Source of the DNA: Hysterangium stoloniferum
Lineage: Eukaryota > Basidiomycota > Agaricomycetes > Hysterangiales > Hysterangiaceae
DNA: 64,000 nucleotides
Reading direction: 5' to 3'
Assembly (NCBI GenBank): GCA_015178975.1
Contig: WHVD01000225.1
Location: forward strand, 47,689-111,688
The notes under the pieces were generated by a model. It saw nothing but the letters and a program-made list of their open reading frames with translations, was not told the origin of the DNA and made no database searches. Shown here piece by piece: positions 1-11,283 of this stretch (within the stretch, counting starts at the first letter, position 1; the number at the start of each line of letters is the position of its first letter). The position numbers and the translations under genes were made by a program.

Positions 1-660
1 ATTAGAATGATTTAAAAAGCGTGAGAGATAAAATTCAAGGGTAATTTCCCCACAACCATCATAACGGAGAGCCACCCAAATGCTCACATGCACGAGCATC
101 TTCCGAATTTTTAAGGTTGAATTGAGAGTATTTGCAACTAATATATATTAGCAAACTGAATGGTGTTCCTGATGTGAATATCACGAACACCGTCAGTTTG
201 CTAATATTTCATTAGTTTCAAATACTTTCTAATAGAAAGTGTTTGCAACTAATATCCACGATTCGCCAAAACGTCTAAACAGAGAAGCAGCCACCTCGCC
301 TTCATTAAGATAAGGATTGCGGAACTGCGTCTTCTTCTCCGCCAACGAGTGCCGTGTCGCCTATCCGCTGCCCACAGGCAAACCGGACCTTATTGTGTAA
401 GTAGTGATACGCTGACCTGGAGCTCTCCAGATCGATCGATCGATAAGCCGCCATCCATCTGCCAGTGTGCATCCGATTTCCCCAATGTCTGATTGTTTTC
501 TGTTGTACTGGCGCAAGTGCAAGTAAGTGGGAGATTCGCCTCCAATGTTACGAAAAGTGCGGTCGCACAGTGATCACGGCAGTATTTCTTGATGATAAAC
601 TTGCCAAGGGTAATAGCCTAGCCATGACGGTCGGATGGCTCAAATACATTATATGAGATA
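1..660. repeat. Diverged direct repeat, copy A
   Basis: Non-coding DNA that recurs in altered form at 1497-2430. Matching landmarks are the start (attagaatgatttaaaaagc at 1 and 1498), the stretch around gtgtcgcctatccgctgc (354 and 2043), the block catccatctgccag (451 and 2150), and the end (tcatgacgg / tagccatgacgg near 620 and 2390). The copies differ by many substitutions and indels. No coding capacity longer than about 60 codons is believable here. It may be an old dispersed repeat or a local duplication. Confidence 0.7.
128..225. repeat. Imperfect 41-bp inverted repeat (MITE-like hairpin)
   Basis: The left arm (128-168, beginning gtatttgcaactaat) is nearly the reverse complement of the right arm (185-225, ending attagtttcaaatac), with a 16-base loop. 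Arms contain agcaaactg / cagtttgct and ggtgttc / gaacacc. A third partial copy of the arm end (gtgtttgcaactaatat) follows at about 240-256. This looks like a small non-autonomous foldback element, but no target-site duplication could be confirmed. Confidence 0.6.
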
Positions 661-1496
661 TTAGTAATTTAGCCTAATTTACACAGATCTGGTGCCATAT
701 CAAAGATGAGTGAGTCGCCTCCAACATCCTTTTCTTATGCGTCAAGGAGAGACATTTCAGCCACTATGAGCGGCTCCTCATGTGACTTTCTATAAGTCTT
801 CGAACGCCTACCACGGCTTAGCGAGGCTATACTCCCATTACTATTTTTCAATTTTATGATATCACATATCCCACCCTCGTTTAGACTATCCTACAGCACT
901 ACCCATACCTCAGTCGATTTTCACCCCCAAGTGTGTCGACTGGCATCTGCAAGAGAATACCGGGAACAGTATCAAAAAAAAAACATGTCTTTTGAGAATA
1001 ATCTCTCCAATCAAAATGTTTTTTCATAAAAGTTTCGACTGCTTTTTGTGATAATTAATACTCGGGCGTTTCTCGCCACCTGCAGAAATTGAAGAAAACG
1101 GAACGCCTCAAATTAGCGCTACTGAGTGCAGTTCTAGTCTCTTAATTTAAAATTATGGTGTATCTGTTTCCTGGCTTCAGTCCATTACTGGATCAATCCA
1201 TTAAAAGGATGCATAACTGGGAGCTGTCAAGATATTGCTGAATCCGTCAACATCGAAACGGCGTAACTGCGAGGAGCTTGCTGCGATACCCTGTGCTATC
1301 CATTTATTCTTTTCCGCGACGGGTGCTGTGTCGGCCTATCTGCTGTACTTGAGCCTTATTGTAAAATTTTTAGGCCTTAGCCCTCAATGTTCGGCAGAGG
1401 CCACCGACTAAGTGCAAAGGGTTGGCTGTGCTGTGAAAAAATCAAGAATTCTTATCCTCTTGCATAAATACCCCTTTTGACGAGATGGACGAAAGC
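661..1496. other. Non-coding spacer between repeat copies
   Basis: No gene is visible. A short segment near 1260-1365 (gcgacgggtgctgtgtcggcctatctgct) again resembles the repeat around 330-370 and 2020-2060, so the repeat family may be present here in a third, more decayed form. Confidence 0.4.
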
Positions 1497-2430
1497 ATTA
1501 GAATGATTTAAAAAGCGTGAGAGATAAATTCAGGTTGATTTCCTCACATCATAACGGAGAGCCAGTCGGCGTCGAAAACTCTTTGATGGATCGGACAAGT
1601 GCAAGTTGTCCGAGTTCCTTAGTTCTCACACCATGTCACTTTTGTGTGATCATCTCCCTTTATTGTTCACTAGCGCTTTCCCCTTCTCTTTGTCTCTGTT
1701 CCTTCGTCTCCCATCTTACAGGATGCTTGCAGCATCTGTGACAGTTCTTGTTCTTTCCCCACCCACCATCCATCCCCCTTTCACATTTGTTACAGCCTTT
1801 TAATTTCTTCGTACTGTAGCTAGTCTCATGCAGCGGCGCATGCCTGCCTGTCACCTGTGATCGCAGCCGGCTTCCGCGTTTGGACGCAACACGAGTTGTC
1901 GATGCTCACGTGCACGAGCGCCGAGGCACGATACGCCGAAATCCACCCCCGTCTCGAAACAGGCCATTACTTGGCTTGCGTAAATAAGGACCCGGTACTG
2001 TTATCAGTCTCTGTGCGTCTTCTTTTCCGCCACCGAGTGCTGTGTCGCCTATCCGCTGCGGATCTTGTTGTGTAAGTAGTGATACGGCGGTGAAGATGTG
2101 CATGTACTTCACTGCCCTGGGGCTCTCTCCAGATCGGTCGATGAGCGGCCATCCATCTGCCAGCGTGCATCCGATTTTCCCAACATCTGATGGTGTTCTG
2201 TTGTCAGTTCAACGCAAGTGCAAGCGGGTGATTCTCGCCTCCAATGTTACGCACAGTGCGGTTGCATGGTGATCATGACGACGGTATTTCTTGACGATAA
2301 GCTTGGCCCCCCCCCAAAAAAAAATCAATCATGTTCCACTCGCAATCAGACTTCTTGAGGCCCACCGCAGCAAGGGGTAATAATAGCCTAGTCATGACGG
2401 TCAGATGGATCAAAATACATTATTTGAGCT
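1497..2430. repeat. Diverged direct repeat, copy B
   Basis: Counterpart of 1-660, in the same orientation and order of blocks but with longer insertions, including a pyrimidine-rich stretch at 1650-1800. Small ORFs inside it overlap on both strands, lack family resemblance and are not supported as genes. Bases 2431-2683 to its right are AT-rich and hold nothing recognisable. Confidence 0.65.
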
Positions 2431-2683
2431 CAGTATTTCCGAGTTTACCATATGCAGATGCACATGGTATTGCCTCCCCTTGACGCAGTATGAAAGTCGA
2501 AAGTTTTTTTTTTTTTTCCAAAATCGGTCGTTATTTTCTGAAATAACAATAATACAAGGACAAAAATATGTTAAAAAAATATCCGTCCGTTCTAATAGTC
2601 ATTTGCTAGGTGTACAAACAACAACGAACGCTCAAAATTTCGTAAAAAAACGAAAAGTCCGTAAAAGTTCAATTTGTTCAAGA

Positions 2684-4918
2684 TCATGAAGAGACAGATC
2701 CACCAACCACAATATTCTTGGCTTCCTGTTGGATGGCAGTTTGTTGGATAACAGTTTGCGTGTCCGGTGACAATCTTTGAACAGAAACAAAGGGGGGTCA
2801 ACGATAGCGACAGAACTGAACACGTATAACATACATTTGATAACCATCGTTTGGCGAAACGTTCTGCTGTCCAAGCGATGGCGAGAACGTGTTGGCAGCA
2901 GGCGGTGCTGCGCCCTGTCCAATGGTCGGTGCTGTAATACCGGTCTGACCCCACTGGTACACGGAAATTCCACTAACATCATTGTTAACGGCAGCACCAA
3001 GCCATGCCTGGAATATCGACTGTTGTTGTATATCCGTTACAGGGGCTGCGCCTTGTCCAATACCAACAGCCCCGGGAATGGGTTGCTGCTCAATCTGAGT
3101 AACAGAGGCTGGATTCGTGAACACAGGCTGGCTTGAATCGAATGGCACAAAGTCGGGTGCATTGCCTTGCGTAACAAGACCAACTCCTGTAAGAATAGCC
3201 GGTTTATTCGCCCTACCGGGATTAACGAACCGAACAAAAAAACTGGGGACTTGAAAACTTACTGGGTAGCCGCTTGCGCTTGCTGCTGAATCCAGTTGAC
3301 CCCAGTGTTGATGGTATTATCGACAACGTTCGAGTTAGGGTCAGAAGGTTCGTACGTGTTTTGATCAGGGAACAGCTGGCTATAAATGATAGTTAATGGC
3401 AACACCGTCAAGGAAGGCGAGGGCATCTTACAATGTGCTAAAGCCAATCCTATAAGATGGGATTTCTGCGTGTCAATACCAAGCCCAGCGAGAGGGTAGG
3501 AACGTACTCTGGAATATTGAGAATATCCTGACTATCGACGCCGTGGGATCCATCCATTGCTGTGCCGACATTCTGCGTAGCTTGTCGTGTAGAGATCATT
3601 TTTTCATCGCGGCCACGATACTTCCATATAGTTTTCGCACCGCGTTTAAGCTTCTCAGCGGCGCTTTCCCGCTTGTGAGCAAGTGCATCTGCAGTGCGCT
3701 TAAATCTCGCACGGCGCTCAGCAAGGATGGACTTTTCCGTCAAGGGAACGGTGCGTTTCTGTCCTGGCGCAGGAGACACCTGCGGTGGTGGCGCAGTCGG
3801 GGGGTTGAAAAGTTTCGGGCACTTTGTAGGATCACTGGTAATAACACACTGGAAACCTCCCGTTCTAGAAGTAAAGGGGACACGTGTCATGAGCACGTCA
3901 AGGCCGAAATAGGAAAAAGTGTGCACACCCAGATGAAACTAAATGATTAGGGTCCAAAGCTCGCACATGCTTCGCAACTTGGCTATGCCATTGTGTTAAA
4001 GTCTGTTCAAAATGCGTTGAGAACAACGTATTTTCATTGTCACGTCGAACACTGACCGTAGTCTTACATGTCGAGTGTGCAGCAAGTGTCGAGTTACATC
4101 TCGGATCATTTGCCAGTTCCCATGTCAGCACGGCCGGACGGTCCTTGTAACGGTTAACGATGACATCAATGTACTTTTGAAAGGCCGAAATTATTGTCTG
4201 GTTGGAGAAGAAAGTATCGTGAGTTTCCGCTTTGAAGAAGCGCACATATGCGTCCGCGCCGCCGTAATCATTAGATAATGAACCCCGTGGGAAGGTGATG
4301 TTCGAGGCATTAGTAGAAGGAACAGAGTCCGTGTCACTCGGGTCCGGGTTCCAGTTGTTCGTCAAAACGAAGTGAACGAACATCTTATTGGCTTCCACGG
4401 CATCCACGATCCTGTCGAGCCGCTGAATGCCATTAACACCCATGTTTATGGCTGTGGTGCCGTTGGGATCAAGTAGCTACAGAGCACTCAGCGTACTGTG
4501 TCGATCTCACAAAGAGAGCCCGCCACAAACCTGAAACCACGTTCCATTGTCGGGAATCTTTGTCACGTCATTGAAAGCCCAAGTTCGGACAACAGATATG
4601 TTTTTGGCCGCTATGCTTGCCACGGTCGCGTTGATATCAACATCGTTGAGCTGCGTCAACCAGTATGCATTCGCTGCGACGTAGTTGAACGGCCTAAAGA
4701 AAGCGATAAGTAGTGTATTGCAAAGAGAAAGAAAGAGGTGCGTTGGTCAAAACTCACTTTCCATTGAGCATAAGCTGAGTGCCCTGCGATGTAACAAACC
4801 CGTTCGATGCTGGTGTGGCACGCTTAACGGACTGAGAGGCTCTTGTTGGGATCCAGCTTGTAGCAAGCGCAGAATCAACAAGACAAGCTGCCGCAACAGC
4901 TACAGCAAAGACACGCAT
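2684..4918 (-). CDS. GH5_7 endo-mannanase-like secreted protein, probably catalytically dead
   Basis: The start gives a clear signal peptide (MRVFAVAVAAACLVDSALA). About seven exons join with standard short introns. The protein carries GH5 subfamily 7 mannanase landmarks: NYVAANAYWLTQL, VVRTWAFNDV, VHFVLTNNW, YKDRPAVLTWELANDPRC, DPNHLVSSG and, after a linker, DGSHGVDSQDILNIP and QLFPDQNTY. In active GH5_7 enzymes the acid/base is the Glu of an N-E-P motif; here it reads N-D-P. The nucleophile Glu of the TEFG region is replaced: the exon reads KPAILTGVGLVTQ. Both catalytic carboxylates are therefore changed. A lysine/arginine-rich segment (EKLKRGAKTIWKYRGRDEK) sits in the middle. I infer a secreted carbohydrate-binding or otherwise non-hydrolytic paralog rather than a broken gene, because all frames and splice sites remain intact. 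The stop is the TGA at 2684-2686 after a short last exon ending VGGSVSS. Confidence 0.85.
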
Positions 4919-4995
4919 GTCGTGAACTCGTAAGACTCGTTTGGGAGCAGGATGAGAACAGTCCGGCAAGAAAAAGGGCAGGAAAGCACATCACG

Positions 4996-5005
4996 GTATA
5001 TATAC
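4996..5005 (-). promoter_or_regulatory. Probable TATA box of the GH5_7-like gene
   Basis: The palindromic gtatatatac lies about 80 bp upstream of the ATG at 4918, a usual place for a TATA element in a strongly expressed secreted-enzyme gene. Confidence 0.5.
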
Positions 5006-5116
5006 CAGTGTTGGACAGTGGTTAAGTGCAGCGCTATTCGGCTACAGCTTGTCAAAGTTGACGCTGGCTTACTAATCCGACCAAACCTCTTCCGATTTTG
5101 GTTCGTGGTTATTTTG

Positions 5117-5168
5117 AGTCAGGCAAGTACATATCTCTTATTTTTAAGTCAGGCAAGTATATATCTCT
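5117..5168. repeat. Two 22-bp direct repeats upstream of the GH5_7-like gene
   Basis: The unit agtcaggcaagtacatatctct at 5117-5138 recurs with one change at 5147-5168. It lies between the GH5_7-like promoter and the convergent end of the neighbouring gene, about 200 bp upstream of the former. It could hold duplicated regulator sites or be chance. The rest of 4919-5414 shows nothing else. Confidence 0.45.
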
Positions 5169-5414
5169 CACTGATGGACAAGATCGATGTAGGAATTGTA
5201 CTACAATTATGGACTTGAGTTCTGTATCTGCAGAGAGTGTGAATAGTACATGGAAGGCTGCTCCAAACGTTTGAGGGCGACAAGATGAAACTAGCGTTGA
5301 AGCAGTCAAACTCAATTGCTGTACAAAAGAGGCAGCCGGAGCCATTCCAAAAGAGGATAACCGGATATGTTTCTGTGTTTCACAATTAAAGTTGCCCCCG
5401 TGATGTGCGAATCC

Positions 5415-7295
5415 TCATATCGGCATCGTCTCGTTTTTTTTCACCTGATCATCCTTCGTCTTCGCCCATTTTTCTTTCGCCTTTACATACCTTCCCCAGA
5501 GCGCCTCCCAGGCCTTCGTGCTCATGCCTTCTTGGTCATTTCCTGCCACTGCGGGTTCTCCCGCGCATACCAGTGCCCGTTCAAAGCACTGCATCGCCTT
5601 GCCATCCCCAATCTCGCTGTAAAGCACCCCTGACAGGTCCCACGCTTCAGCTGCCGTCAGCCTTGCATCGCGCAGGAGGCTTTGAGCTACCGGTCGTAAA
5701 GACGGGGAAACAGCAACACTTGATGCAATCACTACTTTGGACGCCAGTGGATTAACTAATCCTATAACTGGATCAGGACTGAGCCCGGGTAGGATACCCG
5801 AGTCAAATGCCGGCTGTTCAGTTAGTGCTCGTGCCACCTGCTCCGAAATCGAAGCTGCTGTCGAAAGTTCCGTGAGAGTGTCTTTAATTGGCGGATGTTT
5901 TTTCAGAACCGAATGCGATCGTATCGCATGTGTTACCTCTGCATGATGTAGGGTAAAAACAGACTTCCGCTGAGTTAAATATGTATAGTGCAATGTCTGT
6001 GCCGCCGTCTGACTAGCTGACGCCGATGTGGGCGGGATCATGGCATTAATAAGGGAAATCGCGCGTTCTTCGATTTCCTGGGCCTCTTGAAGTCGCATCT
6101 CCCGGGTATAATAGGCTGAAAGGGCAAGCAATGCCGTTACTAGCGTTCTTTGGGCTGTTGGAGAATTGGGTGGCTTAACAGGTAAACAAAGTTTTGATAG
6201 TGGCCTCATTTCTGTATCTGAAGATGCCACTTCTGCGTCTGGTTGTGAGCCTTTACCCCACTTCCATAGTGCATCCGAGTGACTTCGTTGTGTGGGTGCA
6301 GATCCTTCTGGCGTTGCCGCCTCAACTGTCCGCGCGTCGGTTGTGGTAGGTTTGTCGATGTTTTTATCATCTCGGGTAAGATTGATGCCTTGCAACCACC
6401 AAGCGAGAGCAGATGCTCCATCCCCAAGGCGGTTGCATATATTACCCAGTTTGACTGCAAACTTTGCTTGCGATACTTCGGCTTCGGAACATCCTTCAAA
6501 GAGCAAAATGTAATCATCCCGAGCCTTGACCAGGGCGGCGCGTGTCCCTATGCGCTCCAAGACCGCGGCATGGCGTTCTAAGAGGTCATATACAACTTTG
6601 TCCAAACGAAGAGTCCCATCTTGATTTTTCATGCATCCAATTGCGCTCTCCAAATATAGTCTGGCATTGTGCAAGTCTGAGTCTACCACACTAAGACTTC
6701 CGGAATGTGATCCACTGTGGACTGGAGAAATGGACGAAATGCCACCGAGTGAAGAATTATAATGTAGCGTGAACCAAGCCGCTCGAGCAGCATGGCGGCC
6801 GTATAAGCCCAAGGCAGAGCTTGTTCCCCCAAACTTGCCTCCCGACCAAGCCTCAGGCTCCCATCCCCAGCGTTCCGCGTCCCCATCTGGTTGAATAGAC
6901 ATTTTATTTTCAATCCACAAGTGTGCGCCTTCATACGCCGTGATGGTGACAAGTCCAACAACGATCGTGCCATATCCAACCCACGCAAAAATCTTCCCCA
7001 GATTCTTAAACGCAGATACTGCACTTCCGCCAAAGCGGTCCTGAATATATCGCCCACTAGTGTATTCGGGCGTAGGATCGGGCTTCACGGGAGGCAATGA
7101 CCCTTGATTATCAGCAAATCCGCGGACTCTGGCAACATGCACATGAGTCCTGGGGCTAATTGTCGATAGATTGATGGCAAGTCTTGTGGAGCGACATCGT
7201 ATCCAGGACATGAACAGATCGATGTTGGTGTCAGTGTCACTTTGATTCCGCGGCGGTCGACGATTCGTGCGAGCTCTACGCGGTCTCGACTGCAT
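5415..7295 (-). CDS. Putative mitochondrial membrane protein with TPR-like helices
   Basis: One uninterrupted 626-codon frame. A start at Met29 (position 7211; MSWIRCRSTRLAINLST) gives a better mitochondrial presequence than the first ATG: arginine- and serine-rich with no acidic residues. A single membrane segment follows at about residues 103-122 (FAWVGYGTIVVGLVTITAY). After it comes a conserved-looking stretch rich in W and G (ERWGWEPEAWSGGKFGG), then a long helical region with TPR-like alternation, e.g. AWDLSGVLYSEIGDGKAMQC and ALAWWLQGINL. The layout (presequence, one membrane helix, C-terminal TPR-like helices) resembles Mgr3-type i-AAA protease adaptors. That comparison is inference; I did not recognise a family signature. 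It ends at a TAA 49 codons after the last TPR-like unit. Confidence 0.7.
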   Translation of the reverse strand: MQSRPRRARTNRRPPRNQSDTDTNIDLFMSWIRCRSTRLAINLSTISPRTHVHVARVRGFADNQGSLPPVKPDPTPEYTSGRYIQDRFGGSAVSAFKNLGKIFAWVGYGTIVVGLVTITAYEGAHLWIENKMSIQPDGDAERWGWEPEAWSGGKFGGTSSALGLYGRHAARAAWFTLHYNSSLGGISSISPVHSGSHSGSLSVVDSDLHNARLYLESAIGCMKNQDGTLRLDKVVYDLLERHAAVLERIGTRAALVKARDDYILLFEGCSEAEVSQAKFAVKLGNICNRLGDGASALAWWLQGINLTRDDKNIDKPTTTDARTVEAATPEGSAPTQRSHSDALWKWGKGSQPDAEVASSDTEMRPLSKLCLPVKPPNSPTAQRTLVTALLALSAYYTREMRLQEAQEIEERAISLINAMIPPTSASASQTAAQTLHYTYLTQRKSVFTLHHAEVTHAIRSHSVLKKHPPIKDTLTELSTAASISEQVARALTEQPAFDSGILPGLSPDPVIGLVNPLASKVVIASSVAVSPSLRPVAQSLLRDARLTAAEAWDLSGVLYSEIGDGKAMQCFERALVCAGEPAVAGNDQEGMSTKAWEALWGRYVKAKEKWAKTKDDQVKKNETMPI

Positions 7296-8103
7296 AATTG
7301 ATTATTTATCGGCATATGCAATTATGGGTATGCTTTCTCAGACGATGAGAAAAGTTGCTCGACATCAGCTCGGCGTCAGGTACCACACAGGCACCTAAAT
7401 ATACCTCAGAACTATATGTACCTGAAGAGTGCGGAACCGGAATATCATTCTAAACAGTGAAATATAAGGCAAGGCTCATGCACCGGTGTTGTTTCGGGCA
7501 TGGGTGCACCATTTCGGAAATGCTCGAGCTCGTGCTAGTAGCAAACCAAACGAGACCTTGGAGCTTTTACATAGGAAATGGTGAAGAAGTCAAAAGACAC
7601 CTGCTCTCATGGTTTCCGCTTCGGTCACGGCAATTGCGTTTGTCGGATTGTTTCCCACCCACAAGCTAAGAAGTTGCCATCTTGAGCCTAGCTGAGTTTG
7701 AAAACCTAACTCGGTATATTTTATGGCATGCTCCTTTAGATAATAGATAACCAGGGAAATTTAAACTACATCCTGTCAAAAGTGTAGGAAGTGAATGGCC
7801 AAATTGGGAAACAGTGCTAACATCACACAATCCTAAGCTTAAGGCATAAGTACTAATCAAGGAAATAATATTCACGGCCTCACATAGTTCAGCCTATAAA
7901 CTCTTTACATAAAACTACTTGGTCTATTAGTAATTTAAAACAATATTGGTAGTAGGAATGTGTTCGTAATGTAGGAAATACATGCGCTGCGCATTGATAA
8001 TACACAACGCTAAAATTTTTTCAATATCGGAATTTCCTCTGAAATTCATGCAAAATTTAATGTTCGCCTGAGAACCTTCATTTATGTCTTTACAAGTACA
8101 CTG
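7296..8103. other. Intergenic, no gene seen
   Basis: AT-rich in the second half (7870-8100). Short ORFs at 7457-7669 (+) and 7666-7875 (-) have no family resemblance or splice context. It separates the upstream side of the 5415-7295 gene from the 3' end of TACO1. Confidence 0.5.
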
Positions 8104-9311
8104 CTATAATTTTGTCGATAAAGTAATCCGATGAACATCCGGATAGTCCTCCAATTCTTCTAAAAAGGCCTGGGCTGTATTACGTGTCTCGTCGTCAAGA
8201 ACGGCGCCTTCTTCTAAGGGAACTTTGACAATTTCTGAATGAGATATTTCATACCCTACGGTGCGGAGCTGCTTGATCAATGTGCCACCGTCTTCACGAG
8301 ACGTTGTGACCTTTCATACGAGAGTGAACAAGTCCATTCTTGACAAGAGCAATAGATATACGAACCTCCACCAATCGTCGCTCACAACCACTATGCGCAG
8401 ATTCATATGGATTGCTCAGGTCGTGCGCACCATTGTCCACAGCATGATTGAAAAGATCATCATAATTTTCTTGGGGACGCAGATCCACGTGGATCACCAT
8501 TTTCTCCTTAAACATATAAGCCACCGCTGTCAATTGCGTCCTATGCTACGTTATTATACCAGTGTATTGCCTGATTGATACCACATACGAGTGTTTTTTA
8601 AATATGCTCTTAAGGTCGCGGACTGTCCGCGCATTGTTATCCGAGAAGCATTCACTGTGGCCCATTTGCCATCGGTTCACTATTTCATTGAATCTGAGGT
8701 ACGTACAACTCACATGAACATCCCAATTTTCCCATCAAATAATGCCTCATATACATATAAATCTGCTCCATTTCCTTTGGTTTTCTTAGCCTACAGACGA
8801 TAGATGACCAATATAGCCCTTGGCATGCAAAACGTGAATAATATAGCTCTAACCTGTTCAAGGGCGGCTTGTATATTTGCTTTAGGTACGCCGTTCGACT
8901 TGGCCCTAGAAATGGCCTGGGACAACGCTGAGTTGAGTTCTGGATCGGCTGAATCACCGCCTGCAACGTAGCATAATTACGAAGGCGCGGGATGGCAATG
9001 GCATCATTACCAACTCTTAACAGCAAAAAAGATCTCCTGAAAGCACACGCAAACATGTATCAGGGAAAGTACAGTGATAAATTATATTCAAACAACGATA
9101 CTGACTCTATTGGCTCTGCTGTAGATTTTAGACTTCAACTTGTCATTTGCACCCTTGCCCTCCTTGATTTTTGACCACTGTCTCTCTTATAAGTTATGTG
9201 GATTATAAAATGTCGTGTTTTTACCTTGTTATGTCCCGATAAAGAGACTGCTGAGCTAGTTAGACACCGAGCACATAGTTGTGAGCTGGGGGCACGACGG
9301 AAGAGGAGCAT
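8104..9311 (-). CDS. TACO1/YebC-family mitochondrial translational activator
   Basis: At first sight only fragments are open, but splicing restores a full YebC family protein. Exon 1 (from the ATG at 9311) gives a mitochondrial leader, MLLFRRAPSSQLCARCLTSS, then SLSGHNK. The next exon continues WSKIKEGKGANDKLKSKIYS, the diagnostic YebC N-terminus. Later exons give SGDSADPELNSALSQAISRA, NGVPKANIQAALEQ, DLYVYEALFDGKIGMFIECF, SDNNARTVRDLKSIFKKH and QLTAVAYMF. The last gives GGTLIKQLRTVGYEIS and the C-terminal FLEELEDYPDVHRITLSTKL. Eight or so small exons are joined by roughly 45-60 bp introns. The family activates translation of mitochondrial mRNAs (in mammals COX1), by relieving ribosome stalling. 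The gene is divergent from the neighbouring hydrolase, with 93 bp between start codons. Confidence 0.9.
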
Positions 9312-9404
9312 GTCAAAACGACACGTGATTGGTTACCGATCGCACCGTGCCCGTCCTACACACTCAAACATGGCATGCAGGGTCAGTGGGCTACAACCAT
9401 TACC
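9312..9404. promoter_or_regulatory. Bidirectional promoter, TACO1 / hydrolase 1
   Basis: Only 93 bp separate the divergent start codons. The spacer contains cacgtgattggttacc (an E-box-like CACGTG beside a CCAAT-box on the minus strand, ccaat). The same arrangement is partly retained before the second hydrolase copy (catatcattggtcatc near 12430), where the CACGTG core has been lost but the CCAAT on the minus strand remains. Confidence 0.5.
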
Positions 9405-11239
9405 ATGGGCTCCCTCCTTTCATTACTTGTAGGCTGGAGTTTCACAAAGCCCATTGTCCACGTCTCGCCGTCCGCTCTATCCGTTGAAACTACTTCATCG
9501 AAAGTGCCGTTGAAGGAGTTCCTAGAATCCAAATGTCCCAGCATTTTAGCTCCCTTCAAGCCGGCCTGGTGGCTGTTTAATGGCCATCTTCAAACAGCGT
9601 ATTGTCTTCTTTCAATAGTAAATGGACCAAGGAACTTATTTGGGTGACATCGGGCTAGATATTGTGTCTTGGGGGACTTTTCTAACGTAGACAAAGTCGT
9701 CTACGAGAGGTGCTCTATCATTTGGTCTCTAGCCACTTTCTCATTTCCCCCAATTTCCCAGACAACTACTGGCTCTTCCGGATGGGGGTACAATGTATGT
9801 TTCCTGTCATTTCTCTGACAGAAAAGTGACAGTAGCTGCTGTAGCGGTCTAGATTTCACGGGTCCGACTACTCAAGAAAAAATAGACCCCGGCACGACTA
9901 TTGTAGTGGTCATGCACGGTATGCACCTCTTTTACAGAACGTCTTACCACATTAACAGCAACTTTGTAGGCTTGACTGGTGGTAATCAAGTCTTGCTATC
10001 AGTTCTATTCGCTGCTGACCGCTGCTTGCTTAGGCTCATATGAATCATATGTTCGCTCCATACTGTCTGTCATTTGCGCTGCAAGAGAGCGGGGTGGTTC
10101 GGGCTATCGTGGTGTGGTCGTCAATTTTCGCGGGTGTCAGTCTCACATTTTCCGCGCAACTGCTCCGAGTCTTTTCTAAGAGCAGATTATAGGTGCTGGT
10201 GTTGAGCTTACCAGTGCCCAGATGTACTCCGCTGGTTACACTGATGATCTCCGCACAGCACTTTTCTATTTATCGATGAAATATCCACGGGCTAGGTTTG
10301 TTGGGCTTGGATTCTCTTTGGGTGCAAATGTCATTACTCGTTACCTTGGAGAAGAGGGCACCAACAGTAAACTCATATCAGGTTGCGTCTTGGGATGTGT
10401 GAGTGGTATTCTGAAAACTGTACGGTAGAATTCTCATCGGTATGTATCGTAGCCTTGGGATTTACGGAAGCTTAGTATCAAGTGAGTATTACCCCTCCTT
10501 CCAGTAAGATTACGTTTTTTCATTCAGGAATTTCACAGCCTAGAGGTATATATTATAGTGGACTATTCCCGGTAGACGAACCATACTAATGATCTCCCCA
10601 AAGGAAAGTTTGTTTCGTCGAAATATTTATTCAAGAGCCATGGGCAAAAATCTCCAACGGCTCTCCCTTTTACATCTAGACACCTTCATTAAAAAAAGCA
10701 CTGTAAAATGTCGTCCCGATATAGATGGTTTACTCAAGGCAAAAAACCCTCGTCTGATGGATTTGGACGACATGATGATACGCTTCGTCGGCGGATCATC
10801 TCCGCCGTTTCCATTTCCTTCCCCAGCCGCATACCATAAATGGGCATCCAGTCATAATCATATTCGAACCATTCGAGTGCCTTTCTTGGCGATCAATGCA
10901 CTCGATGATCCCATCGTCAGTCATATACCTATTCCTATCCCAGAAGAAGCCAGACATACTATTATTGTTACTACGCCGGGGGGTGGCCATCTCGGGTGGT
11001 TTCAGCGACAAGAACATGGTGGATTCCTGCACGTCGAACGTTGGTCGAAGGCTCCTGTGTGCGAGTGGCTCCGTGCGACTGGGGATGAATTGGTAGCCGA
11101 ACCAAGAAAAAAAGATCTGGTGGAAAAAGTAGACGGATTTACACGGTTAGTTGATACCCCAAAAATCGGATACAGAGAGAAGGGTACCTTCAAGGTTGTG
11201 GCTGATGCAGGCGCGGCTGGTGTATTGGCTGGACTATAG
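9405..11239 (+). CDS. YheT/EHT1-type alpha/beta hydrolase, copy 1
   Basis: Nine exons by my reading. Joined segments give PAWWLFNGHLQTAYCVLGDF, ERQLLALPDGGTIGLDFTG, TTIVVVMHGLTGGSYESYVR, VVNFRGAGVELTSAQMYSAG and FVGLGFSLGANVITRYLGEE. These are the signatures of the YheT (UPF0017) branch that includes yeast Eht1, Eeb1 and Ymr210w: the N-terminal GHLQT box, oxyanion HGLTGGS, and GFSLGAN with the nucleophilic Ser. The catalytic Asp is in LAINALDDPI and the His in TTPGGGHLGWF, so the triad is complete. Members make or cleave medium-chain fatty acid esters or act on monoacylglycerols; the substrate here is unknown. The ATG at 9405 is chosen over one ten codons earlier because it aligns with the start of copy 2. 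Confidence 0.9.
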
Positions 11240-11283
11240 TTATCTATGGTATTAAGCAGAGCTTTAACCAAATATAATATATA

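Noticed and set aside
8104-9311. TACO1 as a pseudogene missing its N-terminal HSKW region
   Set aside because: The missing part was found in small exons (9225-9311 and about 9075-9177) once introns with gtcagt and gtaaaa donors were allowed; the gene is complete.
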